A stretch of 64,000 nucleotides of DNA from an uncultured Intestinimonas sp. (GCF_944387725.1 NZ_CALXGA010000001.1:20784-84783); one strand, 5' to 3'; counted from the stretch's first letter, positions 1-8,872 are shown. Made by a program: numbers and translations. The notes: generated by a model from the letters alone, not told the origin.

Positions 1-1
1 T

Positions 2-841
2 GCCAGTCTCTACAGCGCCCTGGGCGCGGAGGTCACTGTCCTGGAGGCTGCCGAGCGCATCCTGCCCACCCTGGACAAGGAGCTCTCCCAGAGCCTGGGC
101 ATGTTTTTGAAAAAACGGGGGGTGAAGCTGTGCCCCGGCGCCGCCGTGGAGCGCGTGGAGCGGACGGAGGAGGGCCTCCGGTGCAGCTACACCCTCAAGG
201 GGCGGCAGGAGGTCGTGGTCTCCGACGCCGTGCTGGCGGCCACCGGCCGGCGGGCCAACACTGAGGGCCTGTGCGCCCCCGGGGTGGACTTGGGGCTGGA
301 ACGGGGGGCCATCCCGGTGAACGAGCGCTTCCAGACCCGCCTCCCCGGCGTCTATGCTGTGGGGGACGCGGCGGCGGGGAGCATCCAGCTGGCCCATGCC
401 GCCTCCGCCCAGGGGATCAACGCCGTGAGCCTCATGGCCGGGCGGGAGCCCCCCATGAACCTCTCGGCCATCCCCGCCTGCGTCTACACCCAGCCGGAGC
501 TGGCCTCGGTGGGCAGAACCGAGGCCCGGTGCAAGGAGGAGGGCATCCCGGTGCGGACCGGCAAGTACCTCATGAGCGGCAACGGCCGGAGCCTCATCGC
601 CGGGGCCGGCCGGGGCTTTATCAAGGTGGTCAGCCACGCCGGCACCGGGGTGGTGCTGGGGGCCCAGCTCCTGTGTGAGCGGGCCACCGACCTGGTGGGG
701 GCCTTCACCACTGCTGTGGCGGAGCGCCGCACCCTGGAGGAACTCTCCGCCGTGGTCCGCCCCCACCCCACCTTCTCCGAGGGCATCTCCGAGGCCGCCG
801 AGGCCGCCCTGGGCCTGAGCATCCACCAGCTCAACCGATAA
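2..841 (+). CDS. Dihydrolipoamide dehydrogenase-like flavoprotein, C-terminal part (5' end outside window)
   Basis: The frame is open from the first bases, so the start lies upstream. The visible 279 residues begin in the NAD-binding fold (LEAAERILPTLDKE) and continue through the ATGRRANTEG segment. The FAD-contacting motif YAVGDAAAGSIQLAH follows, and the protein ends in the typical dimerisation domain with HPTFSEGISEAAEAAL, where His-Pro and Glu form the usual catalytic base pair. This is the architecture of the pyridine nucleotide-disulfide oxidoreductase family, closest to E3/LpdA. The redox-active CxxxxC pair would lie upstream and cannot be checked, so a related disulfide reductase is possible. 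No obvious terminator follows, and a new promoter starts 20 bp after the stop. Confidence 0.85.
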   Translation, partial: ASLYSALGAEVTVLEAAERILPTLDKELSQSLGMFLKKRGVKLCPGAAVERVERTEEGLRCSYTLKGRQEVVVSDAVLAATGRRANTEGLCAPGVDLGLERGAIPVNERFQTRLPGVYAVGDAAAGSIQLAHAASAQGINAVSLMAGREPPMNLSAIPACVYTQPELASVGRTEARCKEEGIPVRTGKYLMSGNGRSLIAGAGRGFIKVVSHAGTGVVLGAQLLCERATDLVGAFTTAVAERRTLEELSAVVRPHPTFSEGISEAAEAALGLSIHQLNR

Positions 842-861
842 CTTTTTCCTGCCGTCTCTCC

Positions 862-891
862 TTGACAAGCCATCCATCCGGTGACTATAAT
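862..891 (+). promoter_or_regulatory. Sigma-A-type promoter for the SLH/CAP gene
   Basis: TTGACA at 862-867 and TATAAT at 886-891 are both perfect consensus with an 18-bp spacer. The only downstream rightward gene is the SLH/CAP protein at 1266. Its leader would therefore be about 365 nt, nearly all of it made of the two inserted repeat elements at 914-1245. Confidence 0.75.
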
Positions 892-913
892 GAACATATC
901 AACCCTGGAGCAC

Positions 914-1077
914 TAGTACTCCACCAAGCCAGAACCTTGCATTTGCCTTTCGGCGGAATTTCCGCATCCCTTCGTTATCGTCCTTGATGGGCGTCAGCCC
1001 ACCGGCGTCCTCTGCCTTGTTCTGCAAAAATTCCGCTCGAAATCCAATCTGCAATTTCTAACTTGTTGGTAGAGTAC
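914..1077 (-). repeat. R1 dispersed element, copy A
   Basis: The sequence matches, in inverse orientation, the segment at 38011-38169; its last 40 bp recur at 55619-55656. The ends are imperfect inverted repeats (GTACTCCACCAAG / CTTGTTGGTAGAGTAC). On the minus strand one frame reads as protein-like sequence (EFLQNKAEDAGGLTPIKDD...) shared with copy B, so R1 may carry a relic of a coding sequence. Its right end abuts the TA of the next repeat exactly. Confidence 0.7.
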
Positions 1078-1245
1078 TAGGGCTTGTTTGAAAAATGGCG
1101 ATGTGTCCAGCAGCGAGGGATTTTGGGCCGCTGGCAAGCAATTTTTTCGCAGGAATCCTGGCGGATTTCAAGGAAAAACTGCGCCGTCCAGGGGGGGCAA
1201 AAGCCCCGCCGGTTGGGCATGTTGACTTTTTTCAAACAAGCCCTA
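1078..1245 (+). mobile_element. MITE-like element R2, copy 1
   Basis: About 168 bp including the flanking TA on each side. Terminal inverted repeats are GGGCTTGTTTGAAAAA and its complement. Partial complementarity extends some 50 bp inward from both ends, and a central GCAATTTTT/AAAAATTGC stem completes a near-palindrome. This copy lies in the leader of the SLH/CAP gene, and the Shine-Dalgarno AGGAGG begins 6 bp after its right end. A frame opening inside the element runs into the gene, but the element is non-coding. Confidence 0.85.
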
Positions 1246-1265
1246 GAAGAAGGAGGATGAACCAT

Positions 1266-3704
1266 ATGAAAAAGGACACAGGACGCCCGCCGGCCTCCCA
1301 TCCGACTGGCGAGGCGGAGAGACGGCCCGCCAGGCGGAGGGCCCGAGGCATGGCCAAGCCGCTGACCGCCCTTCTGCTGGCGGTCACCCTTCTGGCTTCC
1401 CTGATCGCCGCCAGCGCGGCCGAGCCCTTCAGCGACGTGCCGGAGAACCACTGGGCCTATGAACAGATCCAGACCGCCGTGGACAGGGGCCTGGTCAACG
1501 GTGCGGGAGACGGCCGCTTTATGCCTGACCGGCAGGTCACCGGCGTGGAGTTTGTCACCATGCTGGTCCGGGCCTTCTACCCCGAGGAGATCGGCGGCGC
1601 CCAGACCGGGGCCGTGTGGTACCAGCCCTATGTGCAGGCGGCGTCCAGCCACGGGCTGCTGACCGGCGAGCTGAGCCGCACCGCCGTGTTGGAAGAGCCC
1701 ATTAACCGCAGTCAGATGGCCGTGCTCCTGTCCAACGCGGTGGAGGACGCAGACCTGGACGGTATGGACAGCATCCTCACAGAGAGCCAGGCGGCGCGGA
1801 CCATCCCTGACTGGGACCAGATCTCCGACGATTACCGGGATGCGGTGCGGGTGACCTACTCCCTGGGCCTCATTGTGGGCACCGATTCCGCCGGCACCTT
1901 CCGCGGCGACGGCTACATGACCCGCGCCCAGGGGGCGGTGGTGATGAACCGGGCGGACGACCTCTTCACTACATACGCCCCGGTGGAGCCCACCCCGACG
2001 CCGACACCTACGCCTACCCCGACACCTACGCCTACCCCGACACCTACGCCTACCCCGACGCCGGCACCTACGCCGACGCCGACCCCCACGCCCACCCCCA
2101 ACGTCGTTGTGGACCGGACGGACCTGGCCAATCAGGTGGTGGCGCTGGTTAACCAGCAGCGGGCCGAAAACGGCCTGTCCGCCCTGTCGGTCAACAGCCA
2201 GCTCCAGCAGGCGGCCCAGGAGCGGGCTCAGGAGCAGGTGGAGCTGTATTCCCACACCCGGCCGGACGGCACCCGCTGTTTCACCATTTTGGAGGAGTAC
2301 GGCATTGACTACTCCGGCGCAGGGGAGAACATCGCCTACGGCCAGCGCAGCCCGGAGGCGGTGATGAACGCCTGGATGAACTCCTCGGGCCACCGGGCAA
2401 ACATTTTGAACGCCGGCTTTGACACCATCGGCGTGGGCTGCGTGGAGTACAACGGCACGCTGTACTGGGTGCAGATGTTTGTCAAGCTCTCCACCCGGAC
2501 GTCCACCCCGACGCCAACGCCCACCCCCACGCCGGCCCCCACGCCTACTCCGACCCCTACCCCGACGCCCACCCCCAACGTCGTCGTGGACCGGACGGAG
2601 CTGGCCAATCAGGTGGTGGCGCTGGTCAACCAGCAGCGGGCTGAGAACGGCCTGTCCGCCCTGTCGGTCAACAGCCAGCTCCAGCAGGCGGCCCAGGAGC
2701 GGGCTCAGGAGCAGGTGGAGCTGTATTCCCACACCCGGCCGGACGGCACCCGCTGTTTCACCATTTTGGAGGAGTACGGCATTGACTACTCCGGCGCAGG
2801 GGAGAACATCGCCTACGGCCAGCGCAGCCCGGAGGCGGTGATGAACGCCTGGATGAACTCCTCGGGCCACCGGGCAAACATTTTGAACGCCGGCTTTGAC
2901 ACCATCGGCGTGGGCTGTGTGGAGTATAACGGCACGCTGTACTGGGTGCAGATGTTTGTCAAGCTCTCCACCCGGACGCCCACCCCTACGCCGTCGTCAA
3001 CGCCCACGCCGGCCCCTACGCCGTCGTCAACGCCCACGCCGGCCCCCACGCCGTCGTCAACGCCTACGCCGGCCCCCACGCCGTCGTCAACGCCTACGCC
3101 GGCCCCCACGCCGTCGTCAACGCCCACGCCGGCCCCCACGCCGCCGTCAACGCCTACGCCGGCCCCCACGCCGCCGTCAACGCCCACGCCGGCCCCCACG
3201 CCGCCGTCAACGCCCACGCCGGCCCCCACGCCGCCGTCAACGCCCACGCCGGTCCCGACAGCGACGCCAACGCCCACCCCGACACCTACTCCCACACCTA
3301 CCCCTAACGTCGCCGTGGACCGGACGGACCTGGCCGACCAGGTGGTGGCGCTGGTCAACCAGCAGCGGGCTGAGAACGGCCTGTCTGCCCTGTCGGTCAA
3401 CAGCCAGCTCCAGCAGGCGGCCCAGGAGCGGGCTCAGGAACAGGTGGAGCTGTATTCCCACACCCGGCCGGACGGCACTGAATGCTTCACCATTCTGGAC
3501 GAATACGGCGTTTCGTATTCCCGGGCCGGGGAGAACATCGCCTATGGCCAGCGCAGCCCGGAGGCGGTGATGGACGCCTGGATGAACTCCCAGGGCCACC
3601 GGGCAAACATTTTGAATACCAGCTTTGACACTATTGGCGTGGGCTGCGTGGAGTATAACGGCACGCTGTACTGGGTGCAGATGTTTATTAAGCAGAGCGG
3701 CTGA
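1266..3704 (+). CDS. Secreted SLH protein with three CAP (SCP-like) domains and Thr-Pro linkers
   Basis: 812 residues. A Lys/Arg-rich N-terminus is followed by a hydrophobic signal segment ending near ASAAEP. Three SLH motifs come next ([21 protein letters not shown] first, about residues 55-230), which anchor proteins to secondary cell-wall polymers. Three CAP domains follow (about 280-405, 440-565 and 685-812), each with [20 protein letters not shown], WMNSxGHRANIL and [17 protein letters not shown]. They are separated by Thr-Pro-rich linkers. CAP1 and CAP2 are nearly identical; CAP3 has diverged. The ATG at 1266 is chosen for AGGAGG 9 nt upstream; an ATG at 1257 overlaps that site. CAP domains in bacterial envelope proteins have varied or unknown roles, so the function here is open. 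Confidence 0.9.
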   Translation: MKKDTGRPPASHPTGEAERRPARRRARGMAKPLTALLLAVTLLASLIAASAAEPFSDVPENHWAYEQIQTAVDRGLVNGAGDGRFMPDRQVTGVEFVTMLVRAFYPEEIGGAQTGAVWYQPYVQAASSHGLLTGELSRTAVLEEPINRSQMAVLLSNAVEDADLDGMDSILTESQAARTIPDWDQISDDYRDAVRVTYSLGLIVGTDSAGTFRGDGYMTRAQGAVVMNRADDLFTTYAPVEPTPTPTPTPTPTPTPTPTPTPTPTPAPTPTPTPTPTPNVVVDRTDLANQVVALVNQQRAENGLSALSVNSQLQQAAQERAQEQVELYSHTRPDGTRCFTILEEYGIDYSGAGENIAYGQRSPEAVMNAWMNSSGHRANILNAGFDTIGVGCVEYNGTLYWVQMFVKLSTRTSTPTPTPTPTPAPTPTPTPTPTPTPNVVVDRTELANQVVALVNQQRAENGLSALSVNSQLQQAAQERAQEQVELYSHTRPDGTRCFTILEEYGIDYSGAGENIAYGQRSPEAVMNAWMNSSGHRANILNAGFDTIGVGCVEYNGTLYWVQMFVKLSTRTPTPTPSSTPTPAPTPSSTPTPAPTPSSTPTPAPTPSSTPTPAPTPSSTPTPAPTPPSTPTPAPTPPSTPTPAPTPPSTPTPAPTPPSTPTPVPTATPTPTPTPTPTPTPNVAVDRTDLADQVVALVNQQRAENGLSALSVNSQLQQAAQERAQEQVELYSHTRPDGTECFTILDEYGVSYSRAGENIAYGQRSPEAVMDAWMNSQGHRANILNTSFDTIGVGCVEYNGTLYWVQMFIKQSG
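2100..2966 (+). repeat. 477-bp tandem duplication inside the SLH/CAP gene
   Basis: The stretch encoding linker end plus CAP1 (from 2100) recurs 477 bp downstream (from 2577) encoding CAP2, with only a handful of base differences. The period is an exact multiple of three, so the frame is kept. This indicates recent intragenic duplication or gene conversion. Confidence 0.9.
2990..3259 (+). repeat. Nine 30-bp in-frame repeats encoding TP(S/P)STPTP(A/V)P
   Basis: Nine successive 10-residue units form the linker between CAP2 and CAP3: five [10 protein letters not shown], three [10 protein letters not shown] and one [10 protein letters not shown]. The same linker type precedes CAP1 and CAP2 in shorter TP runs. 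Such tandem DNA is prone to length change by slippage. Confidence 0.9.
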
Positions 3705-3759
3705 GAGGCATCCTCCCCGCCCTTGCCGGAAGCAGCCATCCGCCCAACCGTAACCACCG

Positions 3760-3788
3760 GGGGCCCGGAGCCGACCGCTCCGGGCCCC
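3760..3788 (+). terminator. Hairpin after the SLH/CAP gene, possible terminator
   Basis: A 12-bp perfect GC stem (GGGGCCCGGAGC with its complement) around a 5-nt loop lies 55 bp past the stop. Only a weak T-rich run (CTTCGTCTCTCT) follows, so its termination strength is uncertain. Confidence 0.5.
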
Positions 3789-3818
3789 GCTTCGTCTCTC
3801 TGAAGGAGGGCGCACGCC

Positions 3819-4151
3819 ATGAACATTCAGATTTTCGGCACCTCCAAGTGCTTTGACACCAAAAAGGCCCAGCGGTACTTCAAGGAGCGGCGCATCCCCT
3901 TCCAGTTTGTGGACCTGGCCAAATACGGCATCAGCCCGGGGGAACTCCGAAGTGTGAAGAACGCTGTGGGACTGGAGGCCCTGCTCAACGAAAAGCACCC
4001 GGACGCCCCCCTGGCAGCCTATCTGGCCTACGACGAGGACAAGCTGGAAAAGCTGCTGGAGGAGCCCCGGCTGCTGCGGACTCCCATCGTCCGCAACGGC
4101 CGGCAGGCCACTGTGGGCTTTTGCCCAGAGGTGTGGAAGACCTGGACATAA
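3819..4151 (+). CDS. ArsC/Spx-family thioredoxin-fold protein
   Basis: 110 residues, the usual size for the ArsC/Spx/YffB group. The N-terminus IQIFGTSKCFDTKKAQRYF has the single cysteine of the family followed by TKKA, and RTPIVRNGRQATVGF near the end supplies the cis-proline region. Members are thiol-linked reductases or transcription-modulating proteins. With one N-terminal Cys and no CxxC, the reaction cannot be assigned, and arsenate reductase activity is unproven because no other ars gene is nearby. AAGGAGG lies 11 nt before the ATG. The next gene follows after 91 bp without a terminator. Confidence 0.8.
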   Translation: MNIQIFGTSKCFDTKKAQRYFKERRIPFQFVDLAKYGISPGELRSVKNAVGLEALLNEKHPDAPLAAYLAYDEDKLEKLLEEPRLLRTPIVRNGRQATVGFCPEVWKTWT

Positions 4152-4242
4152 CCCCACATCCCGGTTGCGTTTCCCCGGAGGATGTGGTATCCTGTTTCCA
4201 GAACTTTGATCGGCAAGGACGCCGGAGACGGAGGATGGGGCC

Positions 4243-5028
4243 ATGGCGGTCTTTTTATTGCTTGTCAGCTTTCTCGCCTCGGTGGGCGGGGCCATCTGCG
4301 GCATCGGCGGCGGGGTGATCATCAAGCCCGCCCTGGACGCCCTGAATCTGGCCGGCGTGTCCACCATCAGCTTTCTGTCCGGCTGTACAGTGCTGAGCAT
4401 GTCCTGCTACTCTGTGGGGCGGGCCCTGGCCGCCCGGGAGAGTCTGGTGGACTTCAAAACCGGGACCCCCCTGGCCCTGGGGGCCGCTGCGGGGGGCGTG
4501 GCGGGGAAGAGCCTCTTTTCCGCCCTCACCGCCCTGTTCTCCCAGCAGAGTGTGGGCCTCTGCCAATCCATGTGCCTGGCGGTTCTGACCTTCATGACCA
4601 TCTGCTACACCCTCTTCCAGCGCCGCATCCGCACCCACCGCCTGACCCACCCCCTGCCCTGCGTGGCGGTGGGCCTGGGGCTGGGGCTCCTCTCCAGCTT
4701 CCTGGGCATTGGCGGCGGGCCCATCAACCTGGTGGTGCTCTACTACTTTTTCTCCATGCCCACCAAGACAGCCGCCCAGAACAGCCTCTACATCATCCTC
4801 CTCTCCCAGATCACCAGCCTGGGCACCACCCTGCTCACCGGGGCGGTCCCTCCCTTCCAGCTGAGCTGGCTGGTCCCCATGGTGGTTGGGGGTATCACCG
4901 GCGGCATGGCCGGCCGGAACATCAACCGGCACATCGACGACCGCCAGGTGGAGCGCCTCTTCCTGGGCCTAATGGTCCTCATCACCCTCATCAGCCTCTT
5001 CAACGCCTGGCGCTTCTGGAGTGCCTGA
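4243..5028 (+). CDS. TSUP-family (TauE/SafE) membrane anion exporter
   Basis: 261 residues, almost entirely hydrophobic with about eight membrane segments. The family's two related halves are visible: GGAICGIGGGVIIKPALD near the N-terminus and SSFLGIGGGPINLVVLYYFF in the middle. Family members move sulfite, sulfoacetate, sulfonates or related anions out of the cell; the substrate cannot be read here. GGAGG sits 8 nt before the ATG. A strong terminator follows the stop. Confidence 0.88.
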   Translation: MAVFLLLVSFLASVGGAICGIGGGVIIKPALDALNLAGVSTISFLSGCTVLSMSCYSVGRALAARESLVDFKTGTPLALGAAAGGVAGKSLFSALTALFSQQSVGLCQSMCLAVLTFMTICYTLFQRRIRTHRLTHPLPCVAVGLGLGLLSSFLGIGGGPINLVVLYYFFSMPTKTAAQNSLYIILLSQITSLGTTLLTGAVPPFQLSWLVPMVVGGITGGMAGRNINRHIDDRQVERLFLGLMVLITLISLFNAWRFWSA

Positions 5029-5040
5029 GCTGAGAAAGCA

Positions 5041-5093
5041 AAGCTCCCCCTGGGAGGCCTCCGCGCCGCAGGGCCTCCCAGGGGGAGCTTTTT
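5041..5093. terminator. Bidirectional intrinsic terminator between converging genes
   Basis: A stem of about 19 bp (AAGCTCCCCCTGGGAGGCC and complement) with an 11-nt loop, ending in GCTTTTT on the plus strand and with A-rich sequence on the other side. It separates the TSUP gene from the leftward SLH gene ending at 5171. Confidence 0.85.
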
Positions 5094-5170
5094 GGTACGC
5101 TGCCGGGACCCGTTCCATATGTCCAGGTCGGGGGATTTTGCCCCCCGGGCGGCGCGGTGTTCCCGGGCCG

Positions 5171-7276
5171 TTACTCCAGCGCTTCGCCGGACTCCGGGGC
5201 GATGGTATAGCCGCTCAGGTCGATGGAGAAGGTACAGGTGGCCACCACGTTGTCCGCCTCGTCCAGGAAGGAGAGGGTGTAGTCATAGCGGCCGCCGTCC
5301 ACCAGCTGCCAGACCTCCTCCTGCTGCCGGGCAAAGACGGCGCCCCACTTGAAGCAGTAATGGCTCTCGTCCTTGGTCCACCAGCCGGCCCCCTCCTGGG
5401 CCCCGGTCTGGCTGGAAATGGCCCAGGTGTTCCAGGCCCCGCCGTTGATGGAGCGGGCAATCTTGGCGAACTGGAGGGTGTCCTCCCCCAGGGCCTGGGG
5501 CACGGCGTAGTAGACGGTGTACTCCCCGCCGCCGCCCATGCCGGAGACCTGCTCCTGGGTCAGTGTGCCGGCGCCGCCGTTCTGGACCAGAGCAGTGCTC
5601 TCGTCCAGGGACAGGCCCTCGGCGGTGGACGCCACCCCGTCAGGCAGCTGGTGAGTGGAGACGGTCACGCCCTCCAGCACCACAGTGGGGGTCTTTACCC
5701 CGGACAGGTCCACCACATAGCGGACGGTCTCCTCCCCCCACTGGAGGGTGATGTGGGTCTGGGGCTCCAGGGCGCTGGCGTTGAGGAAGAGGACCGCGTA
5801 CTTGCCCGCGCCAAGGTCCGCGTTCTCGGTAAGGCTGGCGGTGTGCTGGGCAGTCTCGCTCTCCTGGACGCCAAGGGAGTAGCGGAAGGTCTCCTCCGCA
5901 TAGTCCTGGGGGGCCTGGATGGCCAGCCCCACCCAGGCGCCCTTTCCGCCGTCCTCTCTCTGGTGGATGGGCACGATATCCTGGGTGGACAGGGCCACCC
6001 GCACAAACTCTTCACCCTCGGTCTGGGTGGCCTGGGCGGTCACCTGGGGCAGCGGGGCCTCGGGGCTGTCCTGGTCCACAGAGGAAACGCCCACCACGCC
6101 GGAGACCTCCTCCGCGCCGTCCTGACCCTGATCCTGGTCCTGATCCTGGTCTTGGTCCTGGTCGCCAAGTACCGGGTCCCCCGCGCTGTTGGTGGGGGCG
6201 TCCACGCCCTCGGACACCTGGATACTGCCGGGCCGGCTGCCGTCCAGCACCACGCCGCTGGCCTGGATTTCGGCTATGGTGATGGTCCCCTGGTTATCCA
6301 CCGCCACGGCGGCCTGGGCGGTGAGGGTGTCCACGGAGGCCTCCGCCTCCAGGGCGACGGTGTTCTCCGCGCCCTCCACCGTCACCTGCGCCGCATGGGA
6401 GGCCCCCGCCAGCGTCAGGGCGTTCCGGTCCCCGGAGAGGACCGCCTCCCCCTCCACGCGGGTGCCGGTGAGGGTCACGGAGCTGCCGCTGGCGGCCACC
6501 AGCAGGTGGCTCTCCAGAACGGTGTTTTCCAGGGTCAGGTCGGACTCCCCAGCCTTGGGGGAGACCAGGACGCCGCCGGAAATCCGGGCGTCCTTCACGG
6601 AGACGCCGCCGGCGGCCACCAGCAGGATGCCGTCCACCGCCCCGGTGACCTGGGCGCCCTCCTCCCCGGCGTAAGCGGCCACGGCCTTATCCAGAACGGT
6701 GACCACAGAGGCCCGGGTGATGTTGTCCCCCAGGGCCAGGGTGTGGTTGCCCACCCCCTGGAGGATGCCGGCCCGGGCCAGGGCGTCCACATAGCCCGCG
6801 GACCAGGCGGCGGCGGTGTCACCGTCCACGAAGCCGCTGAGGTCGGGGTCCTGGGAGGGCCGGATGCCCAGGGCCCGGGCCAGGAGGACGGTGGCCCGCT
6901 CCCGGCTCATGAGCTCGTCGGCGTTGCAGTTGACGCCGTCGCCCTCCAGGATGCCGGCGGCGGTGAGCCGGAGGATGTAGGGGGCGTACCACTCGTCGCC
7001 CTTCAGGTCGGCATAGGGGTTCTCCACCGTCTTGGAATAGCCCATGGTCCGGCTCAGAAGGGCGGCGAACTCGCTGACCATCATGGCGTCGTCGGGGCGC
7101 ATCCCCCGATCGTCCCCCTCCACGATGCCGTAGCCGTGCCACCGCTGAAAGGCGGCCTGGCTCCAGTGGCCGTCCAGCTCCGGCAGGGTGCTGCCGGAGG
7201 GGGCGGCGGCCGCCCTGGGGGCGGTCAGAGAGGCGGTCAGGGTCAGGGCCAGAAGGGCGGCAGGGATCTTGCGCAT
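5171..7276 (-). CDS. Secreted SLH-domain surface protein
   Basis: 701 residues. A signal peptide (MRKIPAALLALTLTASLTAPRAAAA) is followed by three SLH-type repeats over about residues 33-215 (HWSQAAFQRWHGYGIVEGDD; YADLKGDEWYAPYILRLTAAGILEGDG; and a third ending near NITRASVVTVLDKA). Residues 220-360 form a run of short beta-rich repeats (GGVLVSPKAG, NTVLESHLLVAASG) suggesting a beta-helix or stalk. A DQDQDQDQ spacer near residue 378 leads into a Cys-free C-terminal region without a recognised domain. It is probably a structural or binding protein held on the cell wall; the ligand is unknown. Confidence 0.85.
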   Translation of the reverse strand: MRKIPAALLALTLTASLTAPRAAAAPSGSTLPELDGHWSQAAFQRWHGYGIVEGDDRGMRPDDAMMVSEFAALLSRTMGYSKTVENPYADLKGDEWYAPYILRLTAAGILEGDGVNCNADELMSRERATVLLARALGIRPSQDPDLSGFVDGDTAAAWSAGYVDALARAGILQGVGNHTLALGDNITRASVVTVLDKAVAAYAGEEGAQVTGAVDGILLVAAGGVSVKDARISGGVLVSPKAGESDLTLENTVLESHLLVAASGSSVTLTGTRVEGEAVLSGDRNALTLAGASHAAQVTVEGAENTVALEAEASVDTLTAQAAVAVDNQGTITIAEIQASGVVLDGSRPGSIQVSEGVDAPTNSAGDPVLGDQDQDQDQDQDQGQDGAEEVSGVVGVSSVDQDSPEAPLPQVTAQATQTEGEEFVRVALSTQDIVPIHQREDGGKGAWVGLAIQAPQDYAEETFRYSLGVQESETAQHTASLTENADLGAGKYAVLFLNASALEPQTHITLQWGEETVRYVVDLSGVKTPTVVLEGVTVSTHQLPDGVASTAEGLSLDESTALVQNGGAGTLTQEQVSGMGGGGEYTVYYAVPQALGEDTLQFAKIARSINGGAWNTWAISSQTGAQEGAGWWTKDESHYCFKWGAVFARQQEEVWQLVDGGRYDYTLSFLDEADNVVATCTFSIDLSGYTIAPESGEALE

Positions 7277-7347
7277 GGTGATGCTCCTTTGTGTGTAAAC
7301 TCTCCGGCGGGCCCCCGGCTGGGGGCCGATGCGCCGGCTGTGGCAAA

Positions 7348-7376
7348 ATCATAGCGAAATTCCGCGCCTTCGGCAA
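7348..7376 (-). promoter_or_regulatory. Promoter for the leftward SLH gene
   Basis: Reading leftward: TTGCCG (7376-7371), 17-bp spacer, TATGAT (7353-7348), about 75 bp before the start codon. The rest of 7277-7484 shows no other gene or structure. Confidence 0.55.
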
Positions 7377-7484
7377 GTCAGAACTTCTGGAAGGAGAGGA
7401 ACCCTCTGACGACGCCGCCAGTCCTGTGCAGGTCTGGCAGTTCCTCCGGGGAAAGAACAAAGGGCTCCCCCCTTTGACCAACTG

Positions 7485-7514
7485 AAAAGGGCCGCCCAGC
7501 CGGGCGGCCCTTTT
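7485..7514. terminator. Terminator downstream of ackA
   Basis: Perfect 13-bp stem AAAAGGGCCGCCC / GGGCGGCCCTTTT with a 4-nt loop, located 14 bp past the ackA stop. It is symmetrical and could act in both directions. Confidence 0.85.
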
Positions 7515-7527
7515 CCACGGTTGATTC

Positions 7528-8730
7528 TTATTTCAGCTTGGAGACGATCTCCGCGGTGTCCTGGGCGATCATCAGCTCCTCGTTGGTGGGGATGACCAGC
7601 ACCCGGACCCGAGCCCAGTCGATGGAGATGTCCATCTGACGGCCCTTGTACTTGTTCTTCTCCGGGTCGATCTTGACGCCCAGATACTCCATGTTCTCGC
7701 AGATGTCCCAGCGGACGGAGCGGTCGTTCTCACCCACGCCGGCGGTGAAGATGATGGCGTCCACGCCGCCCATCTCGGCGATGTAGGAGCCGATCATCTT
7801 CTTGACGGAGATGTTGAACATGTCCTTGGCCAGGATGGCCCGCTCGTTGCCCTCGTCCACGGCGGTGTCCAGGTCCCGGAAGTCGGAGGATACGCCGGAG
7901 ATGCCCAGCATACCGGACTTCTTGTTGAGGATGTCAATGACCTCGGCGGCGGAGAGGTGCTCGTGCTCCATCAGGAACTCGATGATGGCGGGGTCCACGT
8001 TGCCGGCCCGGGTGCCCATGGGCAGGCCGTCCAGGGGGGTGAAGCCCATGGAGGTGTCGAAGCTCTTGCCACGGTTGATGGCGCAGATGGAGGAGCCGTT
8101 GCCCAGGTGGCAGGACACCAGCCGCAGCTCCTCAATGGGGCGGCCCATCATCTCCGCAGCCTGCTGGGAGACATACTTGTGGGAAGTGCCGTGGAAGCCG
8201 TAGCGGCGGATCTTGTACTTCTCATAGTACTCGTAGGGGATGGCGTACATATAGTGGGACTTGGGCATGGTCTGGTGGAAGGCGGTGTCGAAGACGGCCA
8301 CCATGGGCACCCCGGGCATGGCCTTCTGGCAGGCCTCGATGCCGGTGATGTTGGCGGGGTTGTGGAGGGGGGCCAGAGGCACGCAGTCCCGGATGGCCTG
8401 CATTACGTTGTCGTCGATGAGGACGGAGGAGGAGAACTGCTCGCCGCCGTGGACCACCCGGTGGCCCACCGCGTCGATCTCGGACATGCTCTTGATGACG
8501 CCGTGGTCGGGGCTGGTGAGGGCGTCCAGCACCGCCTGAATGGCCTCGGAGTGGGTGGGCATAGGGATGTCGAACTCATACTTGCCGTCGGTGGCCGGGA
8601 CCTTGTGGGTCAGGCGGCCGTCGATTCCGATGCGCTCGCACAGGCCCTTGGCCAGGACCTCCTTGGTCTGGGGGTCCATCAGCTGGTACTTGAGGGAGGA
8701 ACTTCCGGCATTGATCACGAGTACGTTCAT
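7528..8730 (-). CDS. ackA: Acetate kinase
   Basis: 400 residues, the normal family length. It makes ATP from acetyl phosphate, the last step of acetate fermentation (reversible). Visible signatures: N-terminal [63 protein letters not shown] and FTAGVGEN. The start at 8730 gives the canonical [12 protein letters not shown] at 8736 adds two residues but would sit only 4 nt from the AGGAG. No pta gene lies beside it in this window. It diverges from tmcAL, another acetate-using enzyme. Confidence 0.97.
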   Translation of the reverse strand: MNVLVINAGSSSLKYQLMDPQTKEVLAKGLCERIGIDGRLTHKVPATDGKYEFDIPMPTHSEAIQAVLDALTSPDHGVIKSMSEIDAVGHRVVHGGEQFSSSVLIDDNVMQAIRDCVPLAPLHNPANITGIEACQKAMPGVPMVAVFDTAFHQTMPKSHYMYAIPYEYYEKYKIRRYGFHGTSHKYVSQQAAEMMGRPIEELRLVSCHLGNGSSICAINRGKSFDTSMGFTPLDGLPMGTRAGNVDPAIIEFLMEHEHLSAAEVIDILNKKSGMLGISGVSSDFRDLDTAVDEGNERAILAKDMFNISVKKMIGSYIAEMGGVDAIIFTAGVGENDRSVRWDICENMEYLGVKIDPEKNKYKGRQMDISIDWARVRVLVIPTNEELMIAQDTAEIVSKLK

Positions 8731-8760
8731 TTTCATTCCGCTCCTTTTCTTCATTTCGCC

Positions 8761-8789
8761 TTGCAGGAAGGCGGCAAAGCCGATATAAT
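8761..8789 (+). promoter_or_regulatory. Promoter for tmcAL
   Basis: TTGCAG (8761-8766), 17-bp spacer, TATAAT (8784-8789), 83 bp before the tmcAL ATG. It sits beside the opposing ackA promoter, with the two -10 boxes only 10 bp apart. Confidence 0.6.
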
Positions 8790-8799
8790 GACAGAATAC

Positions 8800-8828
8800 A
8801 TTATAGACCCTTTTCTTCAAAAGGACAA
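8800..8828 (-). promoter_or_regulatory. Promoter for ackA
   Basis: Reading leftward: TTGTCC (8828-8823), 17-bp spacer, TATAAT (8805-8800), about 70 bp upstream of the ackA start. Its start site faces into the tmcAL promoter region, so the two transcripts would overlap near their 5' ends. Confidence 0.65.
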
Positions 8829-8872
8829 CCTATTTTTCAAAACTTTTCCGCTTTTTCAAGGAGGCGGCGTCC

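Noticed and set aside
1077-2870. 597-codon leftward open frame opposite the SLH/CAP gene
   Set aside because: Runs through the R2 element and antisense to CAP domains; repeats merely mirror the sense repeats.
2990-3259. Regularly spaced 30-bp repeats, CRISPR-like at first sight
   Set aside because: Units are contiguous with no spacers and encode an in-frame Thr-Pro linker.
5021-7354. 777-codon rightward open frame opposite the SLH gene
   Set aside because: Antisense shadow in GC-rich DNA: Gly/Val/His-rich low-complexity translation, no domain; the opposite strand has signal peptide and SLH motifs.
7291-7485. 64-codon rightward frame between the SLH gene and ackA
   Set aside because: No ribosome site, overlaps the leftward promoter of the SLH gene, no recognisable features.
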